Assembly (NCBI GenBank): GCA_965208965.1
Contig: OZ242384.1
Span: 1 to 64,000, forward strand
From: Bin5 sp965208965
GTDB taxonomy: Bacteria > Chloroflexota > Anaerolineae > Caldilineales > Caldilineaceae
Length of the DNA stretch: 64,000 nt
Reading direction: 5' to 3'
A program made the translations under genes and the position numbers. This document shows, piece after piece, positions 55,201 through 63,060 of the stretch (its first letter is position 1; the number at the start of each line of letters is the position of its first letter). The notes below the pieces were generated by a model. That model was not told the origin of the DNA. It searched no databases and saw nothing but the letters and a program-made list of their open reading frames with translations.

Positions 55201-56093
55201 AGTTGCAGGGGGGCGAACTGGATGCACAAGAGCGACCTATTGGGCGGGAGTTAGTCGCTCGACCTCAGATTCGGGACATCAGCCATGAATTGCCCCGTCA
55301 CCCTACGCTGCAGTACCGGCGCCGTCAGTTGGCGGCCATCACGCATATAGCCGTCCATCATACGGCCTTGCCACCCCACGTCGGGCCGGAACAGATTGCC
55401 CAAATGCACGTTGACGAAGATCTTGACAGGGGGAAAAGCGCCTGGTCTGGTATCGGGTACCATTACTTCATTCCCGCAGACGGCGAGATCCTGCAGACTC
55501 AGCCGGTGGAGTTGCGAACGCACCACGTCGACAGGCACAACTCTTATGCGATCGGCGTCGCATTTGCTGGCAGCTTCATGAACGGTGCCATTCCGTCGCC
55601 GCAACAGATTCACTCTGGCGCCCGTCTGATTGCATGGATGTTGCAGGAATTTGAGCTGCAGCTAACCGATATCTTGGGTCACAATGAGTTTTCATACAAT
55701 GCCACGCCTTGCCCGGGGAGCGAATGGCAGGAGGGCAATCGATGGCGCGACACGCTCATGGCAGAGATCGAGCGAGTCCAGAGTGGAATCCCACCGTATC
55801 ACTATGTCCTGTTTCCGTCCGAGGAGTCGATGACCGAGACGTTGGAAGATGCCAGCCACTATTTTGACGAGTTCAAGCCGGTAGCTGGCACTTTCCTGGA
55901 AGATGCGCTGCAGGCGCGGTATGTGACTTTGATCGGAGCCGGGACGATCTCGACGGCGGAAGCTGAACGACGCCTGGCAGATGCAGGGGTTGTGATCGAC
56001 CCCCTGGAAGACTCTGACGCCATATCGGCCACGCAGAGTCTGCTGCAACTGGTCCATGATGGACGCCGTTTCCGGTCCCTGCTCGAGTCGTAG
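52251..56093 (+). CDS. Glycosidase-like / NBR1-like Ig / triple PGRP-amidase multidomain protein
   Basis: 1280 residues, GTG start, no signal peptide visible. Residues 1-350: clan GH-A-like barrel with the acid/base pair position NEMN (E100) and nucleophile position ITETD (E280). 352-400: Glu/Pro/Gln-rich linker. 405-530: NBR1-type Ig-like domain (YPSQTISFPVTVRNTGTIAWP, PGNYTLVLDLISG). Then three PGRP/amidase_2 domains (584-745, 782-940, 1004-1175). Only the third keeps zinc ligands (H1036/H1037, H1144, C1154 in TPCPG). Copies 1 and 2 read SSPG and TSPG and have lost the second His (Met713, Val911), so they are probably binding-only. A C-terminal tail of about 100 residues is unassigned. Followed 5 bases later by scpA. 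Confidence 0.82.
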   Translation: MSSDFIFGIHDFGGEEHMRAARKPGWIVFSEVVGHDPNDLTGKDYSSLSRQGLGVIVCLNNGYFPQGTLPTSSEYANFARRCANFVDASRGCSRWVIGNEMNYAIGPPSQASALDTRKHFGEAPAGDPTLRSLPERFSALLSANDREAILDTVEGEELITPRLYANCYGMCRQAIHGLEGHEGDQVLVGAVAPWNTKTVYPGNPSGDWIKYFQDILLQCGASGCDGITLHTFTHGANPTLILDNSKLPDFPQHHCHFQAYRDFMHAIPVNMRHLPVYITETDQTGPWENVNRGWIQAAYAEIDRWNRQNSQKIRALVLYRWPQLDRWHIKGKEGVIEDFRAALRHDYRWNVESELIQPEREEERQPEIQPEARPNLQPEQSAGRGPTRVAEERQEVEVSEEMRMGRGMVYRVQWLKGKPPSPLYPSQTISFPVTVRNTGTIAWPSVGPQQVSLGYHFFQNRQELPYPDGSPVLTELPNDVAPGETVTIDAQMVIPDRPGNYTLVLDLISGGENWFQTMQSDILTRWLSVSKAPQTAGAEQAVEPEAETVEQENVAADPAPQPETTPELQVRAEARSSSAHHGPPIVDIASSLPRGENPFALRTLDQIRRLVICHTAAPSGVPIQAVAQAHISQGYPGIAYHYFVLESGEILQVAEVEAVVNDEAEWSLTGVNICLEGNFDENVPPPAQLTAAAQLCAWILPRFQLTAENVVGMCELLDTSSPGSTFDSGPAWKGALSERIIQFLTDSPLSLPAEGHEEEAPGAPDDSPAVTEPERIPAPKPPIEDVVERLPRDPQRLEQREVDDVEFIVINHTAAPPITPLQTIAAAFHRRLPGILYQFFIASNGAIYQTQPLMEVVDGRVPYIARAINIGFAGEFSDDIPTPAQIKSGRQLISWLMEEFPQLTLASIRGVNEFINHTSPGEQWLQGRRWKDILIDAVRTGADPTATAEASSGTGAGPGPKTQPAVDIRKANGSMEAQGGKDGQLQGGELDAQERPIGRELVARPQIRDISHELPRHPTLQYRRRQLAAITHIAVHHTALPPHVGPEQIAQMHVDEDLDRGKSAWSGIGYHYFIPADGEILQTQPVELRTHHVDRHNSYAIGVAFAGSFMNGAIPSPQQIHSGARLIAWMLQEFELQLTDILGHNEFSYNATPCPGSEWQEGNRWRDTLMAEIERVQSGIPPYHYVLFPSEESMTETLEDASHYFDEFKPVAGTFLEDALQARYVTLIGAGTISTAEAERRLADAGVVIDPLEDSDAISATQSLLQLVHDGRRFRSLLES

Positions 56094-56098
56094 CCGGC

Positions 56099-56851
56099 AT
56101 GGAAACCGCCCTCAACCCACTAGGCGCCGGCTACCCGGTCAGCCTCCCGATCTTCGACGGCCCTATCGGGCTCCTGCTCCATCTGATCGAACGCGAAGAA
56201 CTGGATATTACAGAAGTTTCTCTGGTAGCGATAACGGACCAGTACCTGCGTGAGATCGAATCGATGCAGGGGATTGAGCCGGAAGCGCTGGCCGATTTCC
56301 TCGTTGTGGCGGCCCGCCTTCTCTACATCAAAAGCCGCGGTCTACTGCCCCAACCAGAAGGTGAGGAGGAAGAGGAGGAGAGAAAAAGCGAGGCGTTGAT
56401 CCAGCAACTCCTGGACTATCGGCGCTTCAGAGCCGCGGCGGGCGAACTCCGGCTGCGCGCTTCGATCGGGTTGCGTACCAGCGCGCGATTGACCCCGCCG
56501 CAGTTAGATCGGAGGATGGATCTGTCCGCTCTGACGATAGAGAAGCTGGCGGAGGCGGCGCAGAGGGCCTTGAGCGACCTACCCAGCGACCCGGATCTTC
56601 CCTCCGTTCGGGCCTACCCGATTTCTGTTGCCGAAATGTGCAGTACGATTCGAGAGCGGATAAGAGGCCAGGCAGGGGAGAATGGCAAGGCTGGTGGTTT
56701 ACTGACTTTCTCGGCGCTTCTTTCCCAGAGCCGGAGCCGCCAGGAGATCATCGTTACGTTTCTGGCTGTTTTGGAACTGATCAAGCAGAGGGAGATCTCG
56801 GCGGAACAGGAGGAGACTTTCGGCGAGATATCGCTGATCAGCGTGCAGTAA
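56099..56851 (+). CDS. scpA: Segregation and condensation protein A
   Basis: 250 residues: FDGPIGLLLHLIEREELDITEVSLVAITDQYL start, ADFLVVAARLLYIKSRGLLP, an acidic stretch EEEEEE, and the C-terminal winged helix TFLAVLELIKQREISAEQEETFGEISL. ScpA is the kleisin that bridges SMC. Its ATG is 5 bases after the PGRP gene's stop, suggesting co-transcription. No scpB is in the window. Confidence 0.92.
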   Translation: METALNPLGAGYPVSLPIFDGPIGLLLHLIEREELDITEVSLVAITDQYLREIESMQGIEPEALADFLVVAARLLYIKSRGLLPQPEGEEEEEERKSEALIQQLLDYRRFRAAAGELRLRASIGLRTSARLTPPQLDRRMDLSALTIEKLAEAAQRALSDLPSDPDLPSVRAYPISVAEMCSTIRERIRGQAGENGKAGGLLTFSALLSQSRSRQEIIVTFLAVLELIKQREISAEQEETFGEISLISVQ

Positions 56852-56881
56852 GGGAAAGCGGAGGCGTTAAGATGCGGTGCA

Positions 56882-56927
56882 GGGGGGCGGCGTCGTTTCA
56901 GTGCGATGCCGACCCCCGTTTTGCTTT
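56882..56927 (+). terminator. Rho-independent terminator after scpA
   Basis: GGGGG plus CGGCGTCG (56882-56895, one mismatch) pairs with CGATGCCG and CCCCC (56904-56917), 13 pairs with a G-T, then GTTTTGCTTT. It overlaps the convergent acs gene end. Confidence 0.7.
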
Positions 56928-58857
56928 AATCGGCAAGAGTACTTACGTCGCCGATCGGCAGGCCCTGTACCTGGGCCTTTAGAAGCCGGCGCATGATCTT
57001 GCCGGAGCGTGTCTTGGGAAGGCCGTCGACGATGTTCAGCTCGGCGGGCACGGCGATCGGCCCAACTTCGTGGCGCACGTGAAGTTTAAGGGCGTCGATC
57101 AGGTCGGAGCCGCCGCTGACGCCGTCGTTGAGGATACAGAAGGCGTGGATCACGTTGCCGCGCAGCTCGTGGGGAATGCCGACGCAGGCGGCTTCAGCCA
57201 CGTCCGGATGGCTGACGAGGGCACTCTCGATCTCGGCGGTACCGAGGCGGTAGCCGCTGACTTTAATGACATCATCCATGCGGCCGATGATCCAGAAGTA
57301 GCCGTCGTCGTCACGGCGGGCGCTGTCCCCGGTAAAGTACCAGCCCTGCTGGGCAAATTCGGACCAGTACTGTTCGACGTAGCGGTCCGGGTCTCCCCAG
57401 ACGGTGCGGGCCATTCCGGGCCATGGGCGCTTGATGACGAGATAGCCGTCCTCGTTCGGCTCGCAGGTGGAGCCGTCTTCGCGCACGACGTCGGCCTCGA
57501 TGCCGGTGAACGGCAGGGTGGCGCTGCCTGGTTTGAGGGCGACAACGGGAGTGGGCGTGATCATGAAGCCGCCTGTTTCGGTCTGCCACCAGGTGTCCAT
57601 AATCGGGCAGTTTTCGCGGCCGATGACGCGGTGATACCAGCGCCATGCTTCCGGGTTGATCGGTTCGCCGACGCTGCCGAGGAGGCGCAGACTGGAGAGA
57701 TCGTGCTGTTCAGCCCAGGCATCGCCGAAGCGCATCAAACCGCGAATGGCGGTCGGCGCGGTGTAGAGGATAGTGATGCCGTAGTCCTCGACGAGCTTCC
57801 AGTAGCGATTGGGGTGGGGATAGTCGGGCGCGCCTTCGTACATGAAGCCGGTGGAGCCGAGAATCAACGGCGCGTAGACGATATAACTGTGTCCGGTAAT
57901 CCAGCCGGGGTCGGCGGCGCACCACCAGAGGTCGTCCTCTTTCAGGTCGAAGACGTACTTCAGTGTTGTGGCGGTGTAGACCTGATAGCCGCCGCAGGTA
58001 TGGAGGACGCCTTTGGGACGGCCGGTTGTGCCGGATGTGTAGAGAATGAAGAGGGGATCTTCAGCATCCATGGGTTCCGACTCGCAGACGGGACTGGCGA
58101 TTGGGAGAGCCATCTCCTCGTGCCACCAGTGGTCGCGGCCGGGGGTCATCTGCACTTCCTGCATGGTGCGTTGGTAAACGATTACCGTATCCACGATGGG
58201 GCTGCGCTTGACGGCCTCGTCGCAGATGTCCTTGAGGTTGACGGTCTTGCCGCGCAACCAGGCGCCGTCACTGGTGATCAGCACCCTGGACTGGGCGTCG
58301 TCGATGCGGCTGGCGAGAGCCTGCTCGCTGAATCCCCCGTAAACGACTGAGTGTACGGCGCCAATCTTGGTAACGGCCAGCATCGCGATCATCAGTTCGG
58401 GGGTCCGTCCCATGTAGATGGTCACGGTATCGCCCTTGCCGACGCCCTTGCCTTTGAGAACGTTGGCGAACTTGTTGACTTCCTGCCAGAGCTGGTAATA
58501 GCTGTAGTTCTGCTTGTCGCCCTCTTCGCCTTCAAATATCAAGGCGAGCTTGTGCCTGCGCCAGGAGTTTACGTGCCGGTCCAGTGCGTTGTAGGCGATA
58601 TTGGTTTTGCCGCCGACAAACCATTTGAAGAACGGCGCTCCGCTGTCGTCGAGCACCTTTTCGTACGGTTCGAACCAGTCGATCAGTTCGCGTGCGCGCG
58701 TATCCCAGTAAGCCTCGATATCTGCGAGCGCCTCGCCGCGCAGCTCAAGGTAGTTGGGTACGTTTGCGCCGGTGACGGCCTCTGGTGGCGGCTGGTACAG
58801 TTCGCTGTCGGCGGCCGGGACCTCGATAGCCTGACCATTTGAACTCTGTTCCGACAT
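56926..58857 (-). CDS. acs: Acetyl-CoA synthetase
   Basis: 643 residues from the ATG ending at 58857, which has GGAGGAAGG just upstream; a longer in-frame start (58905) is not supported. Adenylate-forming motifs LFILYTSGTTGRPKGVLHT, MDTWWQTETGGFMITP, FTGDSARRDDDGYFWIIGRMDDVIKVSGYRL and the acetyl-lysine site in TRSGKIMRR (near 620). Makes acetyl-CoA from acetate, ATP and CoA in the cytoplasm. It lies 76 bases downstream of sucD and on the same strand. Confidence 0.94.
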   Translation of the reverse strand: MSEQSSNGQAIEVPAADSELYQPPPEAVTGANVPNYLELRGEALADIEAYWDTRARELIDWFEPYEKVLDDSGAPFFKWFVGGKTNIAYNALDRHVNSWRRHKLALIFEGEEGDKQNYSYYQLWQEVNKFANVLKGKGVGKGDTVTIYMGRTPELMIAMLAVTKIGAVHSVVYGGFSEQALASRIDDAQSRVLITSDGAWLRGKTVNLKDICDEAVKRSPIVDTVIVYQRTMQEVQMTPGRDHWWHEEMALPIASPVCESEPMDAEDPLFILYTSGTTGRPKGVLHTCGGYQVYTATTLKYVFDLKEDDLWWCAADPGWITGHSYIVYAPLILGSTGFMYEGAPDYPHPNRYWKLVEDYGITILYTAPTAIRGLMRFGDAWAEQHDLSSLRLLGSVGEPINPEAWRWYHRVIGRENCPIMDTWWQTETGGFMITPTPVVALKPGSATLPFTGIEADVVREDGSTCEPNEDGYLVIKRPWPGMARTVWGDPDRYVEQYWSEFAQQGWYFTGDSARRDDDGYFWIIGRMDDVIKVSGYRLGTAEIESALVSHPDVAEAACVGIPHELRGNVIHAFCILNDGVSGGSDLIDALKLHVRHEVGPIAVPAELNIVDGLPKTRSGKIMRRLLKAQVQGLPIGDVSTLAD

Positions 58858-58933
58858 GCCTTCCTCCTTCATTAGGTGTCTATTGATCCGCTGCGAGATT
58901 GGCAACTATGATAGCACAGTTTCATACGATGGT

Positions 58934-59803
58934 TCAGATATTCTGTGCGGCCAGTTCTGCGATCTCCTCGGGGTGACGGGCGATGGCGACGCCAGCGTCC
59001 TGTAGCGCTTCGATCTTTTCAGCGGCAGTGCCTTCGCCGCCGGAGATGATGGCGCCGGCATGGCCCATGCGTTTGCCGGGCGGAGCGGTTTGTCCGGCGA
59101 TGAATGCGGTGACAGGTTTGTTCATTTCGGTTCTGATGTAGTCGGCGGCGACCTGTTCGTCGGTGCCCCCGATCTCCCCGATCAGGACGACCTGTTCAGT
59201 AGCGGAGTCCTGTTCGAACATCCGCAATACGTCGAGAAAGTTGAGCCCCTTGATGGGATCGCCGCCGATGCCAACCGCGGTGCTCTGGCCAATCCCGCGC
59301 GCGGTCAGGGCATAGATGACCTCGTAGGTGAGCGTGCCGGAGCGGCTGACGATACCGACGTTGCCGGGCGTGTGAATGTGGCCGGCCATGATGCCCACTT
59401 TGGCGGTGCCCGGTGAAATAAGGCCGGGGCAGTTGGGCCCGATCAGGACGGAATCGGTGGAGTCGAGGTAGGAGCGGGCGCGGGCCATATCGAGGGCGGG
59501 GATGTTCTCGGTGATGCAAACGATCAGGGCGACGCCGGCGTCGGCGGCCTCCAGGAGGGCGTCAACGGCGAAAGCGGCGGGGACGAAGATGATGCTGGTA
59601 TTGGCGTCGGTTGTGGCGACGGCTTCGTGGACGGTATCAAAGACGGGCGTGTTGCCGACGGCCCACTGACCGCCGCGACCGGGCACTGCGCCGGCCACTA
59701 CGTTGGTGCCATACTGGATCATCTGCTCTGCGTGGAAGGCGCCCTGGCTGCCCGTAATCCCCTGTACAAGCAGGCGGGTCCCGCTGTCAACGAGGATACT
59801 CAT
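58934..59803 (-). CDS. sucD: Succinyl-CoA synthetase alpha subunit
   Basis: 289 residues: VQGITGSQGAFHAEQMIQYGTNVVAGAVPGRGGQ (CoA-binding), VLIGPNCPGLISPGTAKVGIM and the phospho-His in GRMGHAGAI, here read KRMGHAGAIISGGEGTAAEK. Start ATG overlaps the sucC stop (ATGA). Forms the heterodimer with SucC, making ATP/GTP in the TCA cycle. Confidence 0.94.
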   Translation of the reverse strand: MSILVDSGTRLLVQGITGSQGAFHAEQMIQYGTNVVAGAVPGRGGQWAVGNTPVFDTVHEAVATTDANTSIIFVPAAFAVDALLEAADAGVALIVCITENIPALDMARARSYLDSTDSVLIGPNCPGLISPGTAKVGIMAGHIHTPGNVGIVSRSGTLTYEVIYALTARGIGQSTAVGIGGDPIKGLNFLDVLRMFEQDSATEQVVLIGEIGGTDEQVAADYIRTEMNKPVTAFIAGQTAPPGKRMGHAGAIISGGEGTAAEKIEALQDAGVAIARHPEEIAELAAQNI

Positions 59804-60942
59804 ACGCCTTCTCCTTTGGCGGCGGCGACGGCCATCTGCACGGCTTCAGACAGCTGGTTGGCGGAGGGAAGATTGGAGTCGGCCAGAATCTGGCGGCCTT
59901 CATCTTCGTTCACACCCACCATGCGGACGACGATAGGCACTTCTACGTTGAGGCTATTAATTGCCTCGACTATGCCATTTGCTACTTCATCGCAACGGGT
60001 GATGCCGCCGAAGATGTTGATGAGAACTGCCTTCACCCGTGCATCGCGGAGGATGATCCGCAAGGCGGCCAGGACTTTGTCAGCGCCGGCGCCGCCGCCG
60101 ATGTCGAGAAAATTAGCCGGGCTGCCGCCGTAGAGTTTGATAATGTCCATGGTGGCCATAGCGAGGCCGGCGCCGTTCACCATGCAGCCGATTTCGCCAT
60201 CGAGATCGATATAACTGATTCCGACCTCACGGGCTTCGGTCTCAGTGGGACTGTCTTCATCGGGATCGCGCATGGCGGCCAGCTCTTTTTGCCTGGGCAA
60301 GGCGCTGTCGTCGAGCAGTATTTTGCCATCCACAGCCTGCAACTGGTTGTCGCCATTGATGACAAGCGGATTAATCTCAGCGAGGCTGGCGTCGCTGTCG
60401 ACAAAGGCGCGGTAGAGGCTCTGCGCGATTTTGGTGAATGCGGAGATGTGCTCTTTGGGCAGTCCGATGCCGTAGGCCAGCTGGCGGGCCTGGTATCCCT
60501 GCATACCTAGAAGTGGATGGACGTGAACGGTGATGATCTTTTCGGGCGTTTCGGCGGCGACCTCTTCGATTTCGACGCCCCCTTCGCTGCTGGCCATGAC
60601 CGCCACCTTGCGCGCACCGCGGTCGAGGACGGCGCCCAGGTAGATTTCAGAGCGGATGTCGGCGGCCTCGTCCACCAGGACTTTTTGCACGGTCAGCCCT
60701 TTAATATCCATGCCGAGGATTTTTGCCGCTACTTTCTCGGCCTCATCCGGCGTGCCGGCCAGTTTGATGCCGCCGGCTTTGCCGCGCCCGCCGACCAGCA
60801 CCTGGCTTTTGATGACGACCGACTTGCCAATCTGTTCAGCGATGGCACGTGCTTCGGCCGGTGTGGTAGCGACTTCCCCGTTGGGGATGGGCACTCCATA
60901 TTCGGCGAAGATTCGTTTAGACTGGTATTCGTGTAACTTCAA
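59800..60942 (-). CDS. sucC: Succinyl-CoA synthetase beta subunit
   Basis: 380 residues with a TTG start (60942), supported by AGGAG 7 bases upstream and by the universal MKLHEYQSK start. ATP-grasp domain: SQVLVGGRGKAGGIKLAGTPDEAE and LVDEAADIRSEIYLGAVLDR; ligase domain: NGAGLAMATMDIIKLYGGSPANFLDIGGGA and INIFGGITRCDEVA. Overlaps sucD by 4 bases. Operon order sucC-sucD-acs. Confidence 0.94.
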   Translation of the reverse strand: MKLHEYQSKRIFAEYGVPIPNGEVATTPAEARAIAEQIGKSVVIKSQVLVGGRGKAGGIKLAGTPDEAEKVAAKILGMDIKGLTVQKVLVDEAADIRSEIYLGAVLDRGARKVAVMASSEGGVEIEEVAAETPEKIITVHVHPLLGMQGYQARQLAYGIGLPKEHISAFTKIAQSLYRAFVDSDASLAEINPLVINGDNQLQAVDGKILLDDSALPRQKELAAMRDPDEDSPTETEAREVGISYIDLDGEIGCMVNGAGLAMATMDIIKLYGGSPANFLDIGGGAGADKVLAALRIILRDARVKAVLINIFGGITRCDEVANGIVEAINSLNVEVPIVVRMVGVNEDEGRQILADSNLPSANQLSEAVQMAVAAAKGEGV

Positions 60943-61057
60943 AACGGGACTCCTCTTCGGTATATGTTGTGATTCGTGCGATGAAGCGACGCACTATGAT
61001 TGCAGCTCCCGCCAGCGAGCGGAACGGCGCTCCGGCAGTATCGTGATTTCTTCGGGC

Positions 61058-61963
61058 TCAGCCTTTCAGTCCTGTGAGAGCGATTCCTCTGATTATCTGA
61101 CGCTGGAAGACCAGGAAGACGATGAGAAGAGGGATGCTCGCAAGGCTGGCCGCGGTCATTATTTTCTCCCAGTGGGTGGTGGATTCGCCGCGGAAGAAAC
61201 TCAGGCCTACGGGCAAAGTGTAGAATTCGCGGCTGTTGGCCAGGATCAGCGGCCACAGGTAGGCGTTCCAGTTGCCGATAAAGTTGAAGATCGCCAGGGC
61301 GGCGATGGCCGGTTTGACCAGCGGTGCGGCGATGCGCCACCAGATACCGAACTCATTCATGCCATCGATTCGGGCCGCGTCCAGGAGCTCATTGGGGACG
61401 CCGTCGAAGAATTGACGCATGAGAAAGATGCCGGCGGCGGTTATGACCCCGGGAAAAGCGATCCCCCAATATTGGGCGTAACCGATATGCCAGCTCCAGT
61501 TTACGCTCATCGTGAACCAGGGAATGATGAGCATTTCGGTTGGGATCATGAGCGTGCCGAGCATTCCGATGAAAATGATATTCTTGCCCGGGAATTCAAA
61601 TTTATTGAGCGTATAACCGACAAGGGTGTCAAAGAAAACGACACTTGTTGTGCTGATAATGGCAACAATAATACTGTTGAGATACCAGCGTTCGAAACTG
61701 CTGGTGTTGAGCACATTCAGGTAGTTTTGCAGGGTCGGATTCTCGGGAAAGAAGGCGAAGTCCACCAATTCGGGCGCCGGCTTTACACTTGTCAGAATCA
61801 TCCAGAAAAAGGGTGTGACCATGCAGACCCCGCCGATGGCAAGCAGGAGATATGCGAGCAACAGCGTCCAGGTGAAACGACGCCTGCTTCTGCCTTGGGC
61901 AGGCTTGAAATGTTCCGCAATCTGAAGTGAGTCCTGCGTGCCGATTTCTACTGAAGTAGTCAT
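61058..61963 (-). CDS. Carbohydrate ABC transporter permease, MalG type
   Basis: 301 residues with six hydrophobic segments and the EAA loop LLDAARIDGMNEFGIWWRIAAPL. Ends IIRGIALTGLKG, as MalG subunits do. Third gene of the leftward operon, 25 bases after the MalF-type gene. As in the 2.8-kb operon, no ATPase is present. Confidence 0.87.
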   Translation of the reverse strand: MTTSVEIGTQDSLQIAEHFKPAQGRSRRRFTWTLLLAYLLLAIGGVCMVTPFFWMILTSVKPAPELVDFAFFPENPTLQNYLNVLNTSSFERWYLNSIIVAIISTTSVVFFDTLVGYTLNKFEFPGKNIIFIGMLGTLMIPTEMLIIPWFTMSVNWSWHIGYAQYWGIAFPGVITAAGIFLMRQFFDGVPNELLDAARIDGMNEFGIWWRIAAPLVKPAIAALAIFNFIGNWNAYLWPLILANSREFYTLPVGLSFFRGESTTHWEKIMTAASLASIPLLIVFLVFQRQIIRGIALTGLKG

Positions 61964-61988
61964 TCGTGTGTTGCGCGAGCGCCTCTAT

Positions 61989-62894
61989 CTAATATTCTAC
62001 TCGCCGCGAAAAGAAACGAAGCTGTATTATCGTAATGAGAAGGATGAGGAAAAAAAGAAGAACGGTGAGCGCGCCGGCATAGCCCATCTTGTAGCTGGAA
62101 AACCCCTCCCGGTAGACCTCCAGCACTACGGTGGTCGTACTTTTCAGAGGCCCTCCAGTGCCCTGGGGACTCATATTCTGGACGAGAGCGAACAGGCGCA
62201 AGTAGGAGATGGTGCCCAGGACTGTCAGGTAGACGATTATCGGATTGAGGAGGGGAAGGGTGATACGCCAGAAAAGTTGCCACGCATTGGCGCCGTCAAT
62301 GCGGGCGGCCTCATAGTAATGGCTGGGAATCTGCTGGATTCCGGCCAGGAAGATAATCACTGCAAAGCCCAGATTCTGCCATACCGCAACGGCGGTGATC
62401 GACGGCAGCGCCTGCGCGGGGCTCTTTGTGAAGGGCTGTTGTGGCAAGCCGACCAGGTCCAGTCCCTGGTTTATCAAACCTGTTTCCGGCTGATAGAGCC
62501 AATTCCAGACGAACGCGACTGCCACGGCCGAAGTGACGTATGGTGCGAAATAGGCGACGCGAAAGACCGCGGAAAGGCGCCGGATTTGGGCGAGGAGCAG
62601 AGCGATTGCCAGCGCCAGAACCAGTTGCGAGGGCACACCAAACAGGACGTAGCGAACAGTATTGGAAAAGGCGGCCGTCACCGAACTTCGCGGCTTGCCG
62701 GCGTCCTGCCAGATCTCTTGATAGTTTTCCAAACCCACCCAGGGACCGGAGCCTTCGAAGACATTCCAATCGCGAAAACTGACATTGAAGGCGAGGATGG
62801 TCGGGTACCAGCGGATGATGACAAAGAAAACCAGGGCCACGCTCATGAAAATGTAGGCCCAGATGATTTGTCTCTGGTGAAGGGTTAAGCGCAT
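61989..62894 (-). CDS. Sugar ABC transporter permease, MalF type
   Basis: 301 residues, six membrane segments, EAA loop YYEAARIDGANAWQLFWRITLPL, with LRLTLHQRQIIWAYIFMSVALVFFVIIRWYPTILAF at the N-terminus. Follows the binding-protein gene by 166 bases that include a strong hairpin. Normal length. Confidence 0.87.
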   Translation of the reverse strand: MRLTLHQRQIIWAYIFMSVALVFFVIIRWYPTILAFNVSFRDWNVFEGSGPWVGLENYQEIWQDAGKPRSSVTAAFSNTVRYVLFGVPSQLVLALAIALLLAQIRRLSAVFRVAYFAPYVTSAVAVAFVWNWLYQPETGLINQGLDLVGLPQQPFTKSPAQALPSITAVAVWQNLGFAVIIFLAGIQQIPSHYYEAARIDGANAWQLFWRITLPLLNPIIVYLTVLGTISYLRLFALVQNMSPQGTGGPLKSTTTVVLEVYREGFSSYKMGYAGALTVLLFFLILLITIIQLRFFSRRVEY

Positions 62895-63003
62895 GGAGCT
62901 ATTCCAGCATGGTTACAGAGTGATGCAAGTGGCGCCAACTAAAACAACCCGGCGCCGCCGAACTGAAGACAGGATGTTCTGCACCGGCTAGAGAAAGTGT
63001 GAG

Positions 63004-63039
63004 GCGAGAGGATAGCCTGTTCTGCAACTATCCTCTCGC
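63004..63039 (-). other. Intercistronic hairpin between binding-protein and permease genes
   Basis: A 12-bp perfect stem (GCGAGAGGATAG at 63004-63015, complement at 63028-63039) with a 12-base loop, 21 bases after the binding-protein stop. No T-run follows on the minus strand. It probably stabilises the upstream message so that more binding protein than permease is made. Confidence 0.5.
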
Positions 63040-63060
63040 TTCGAGTTTGTTAGATTCGGT

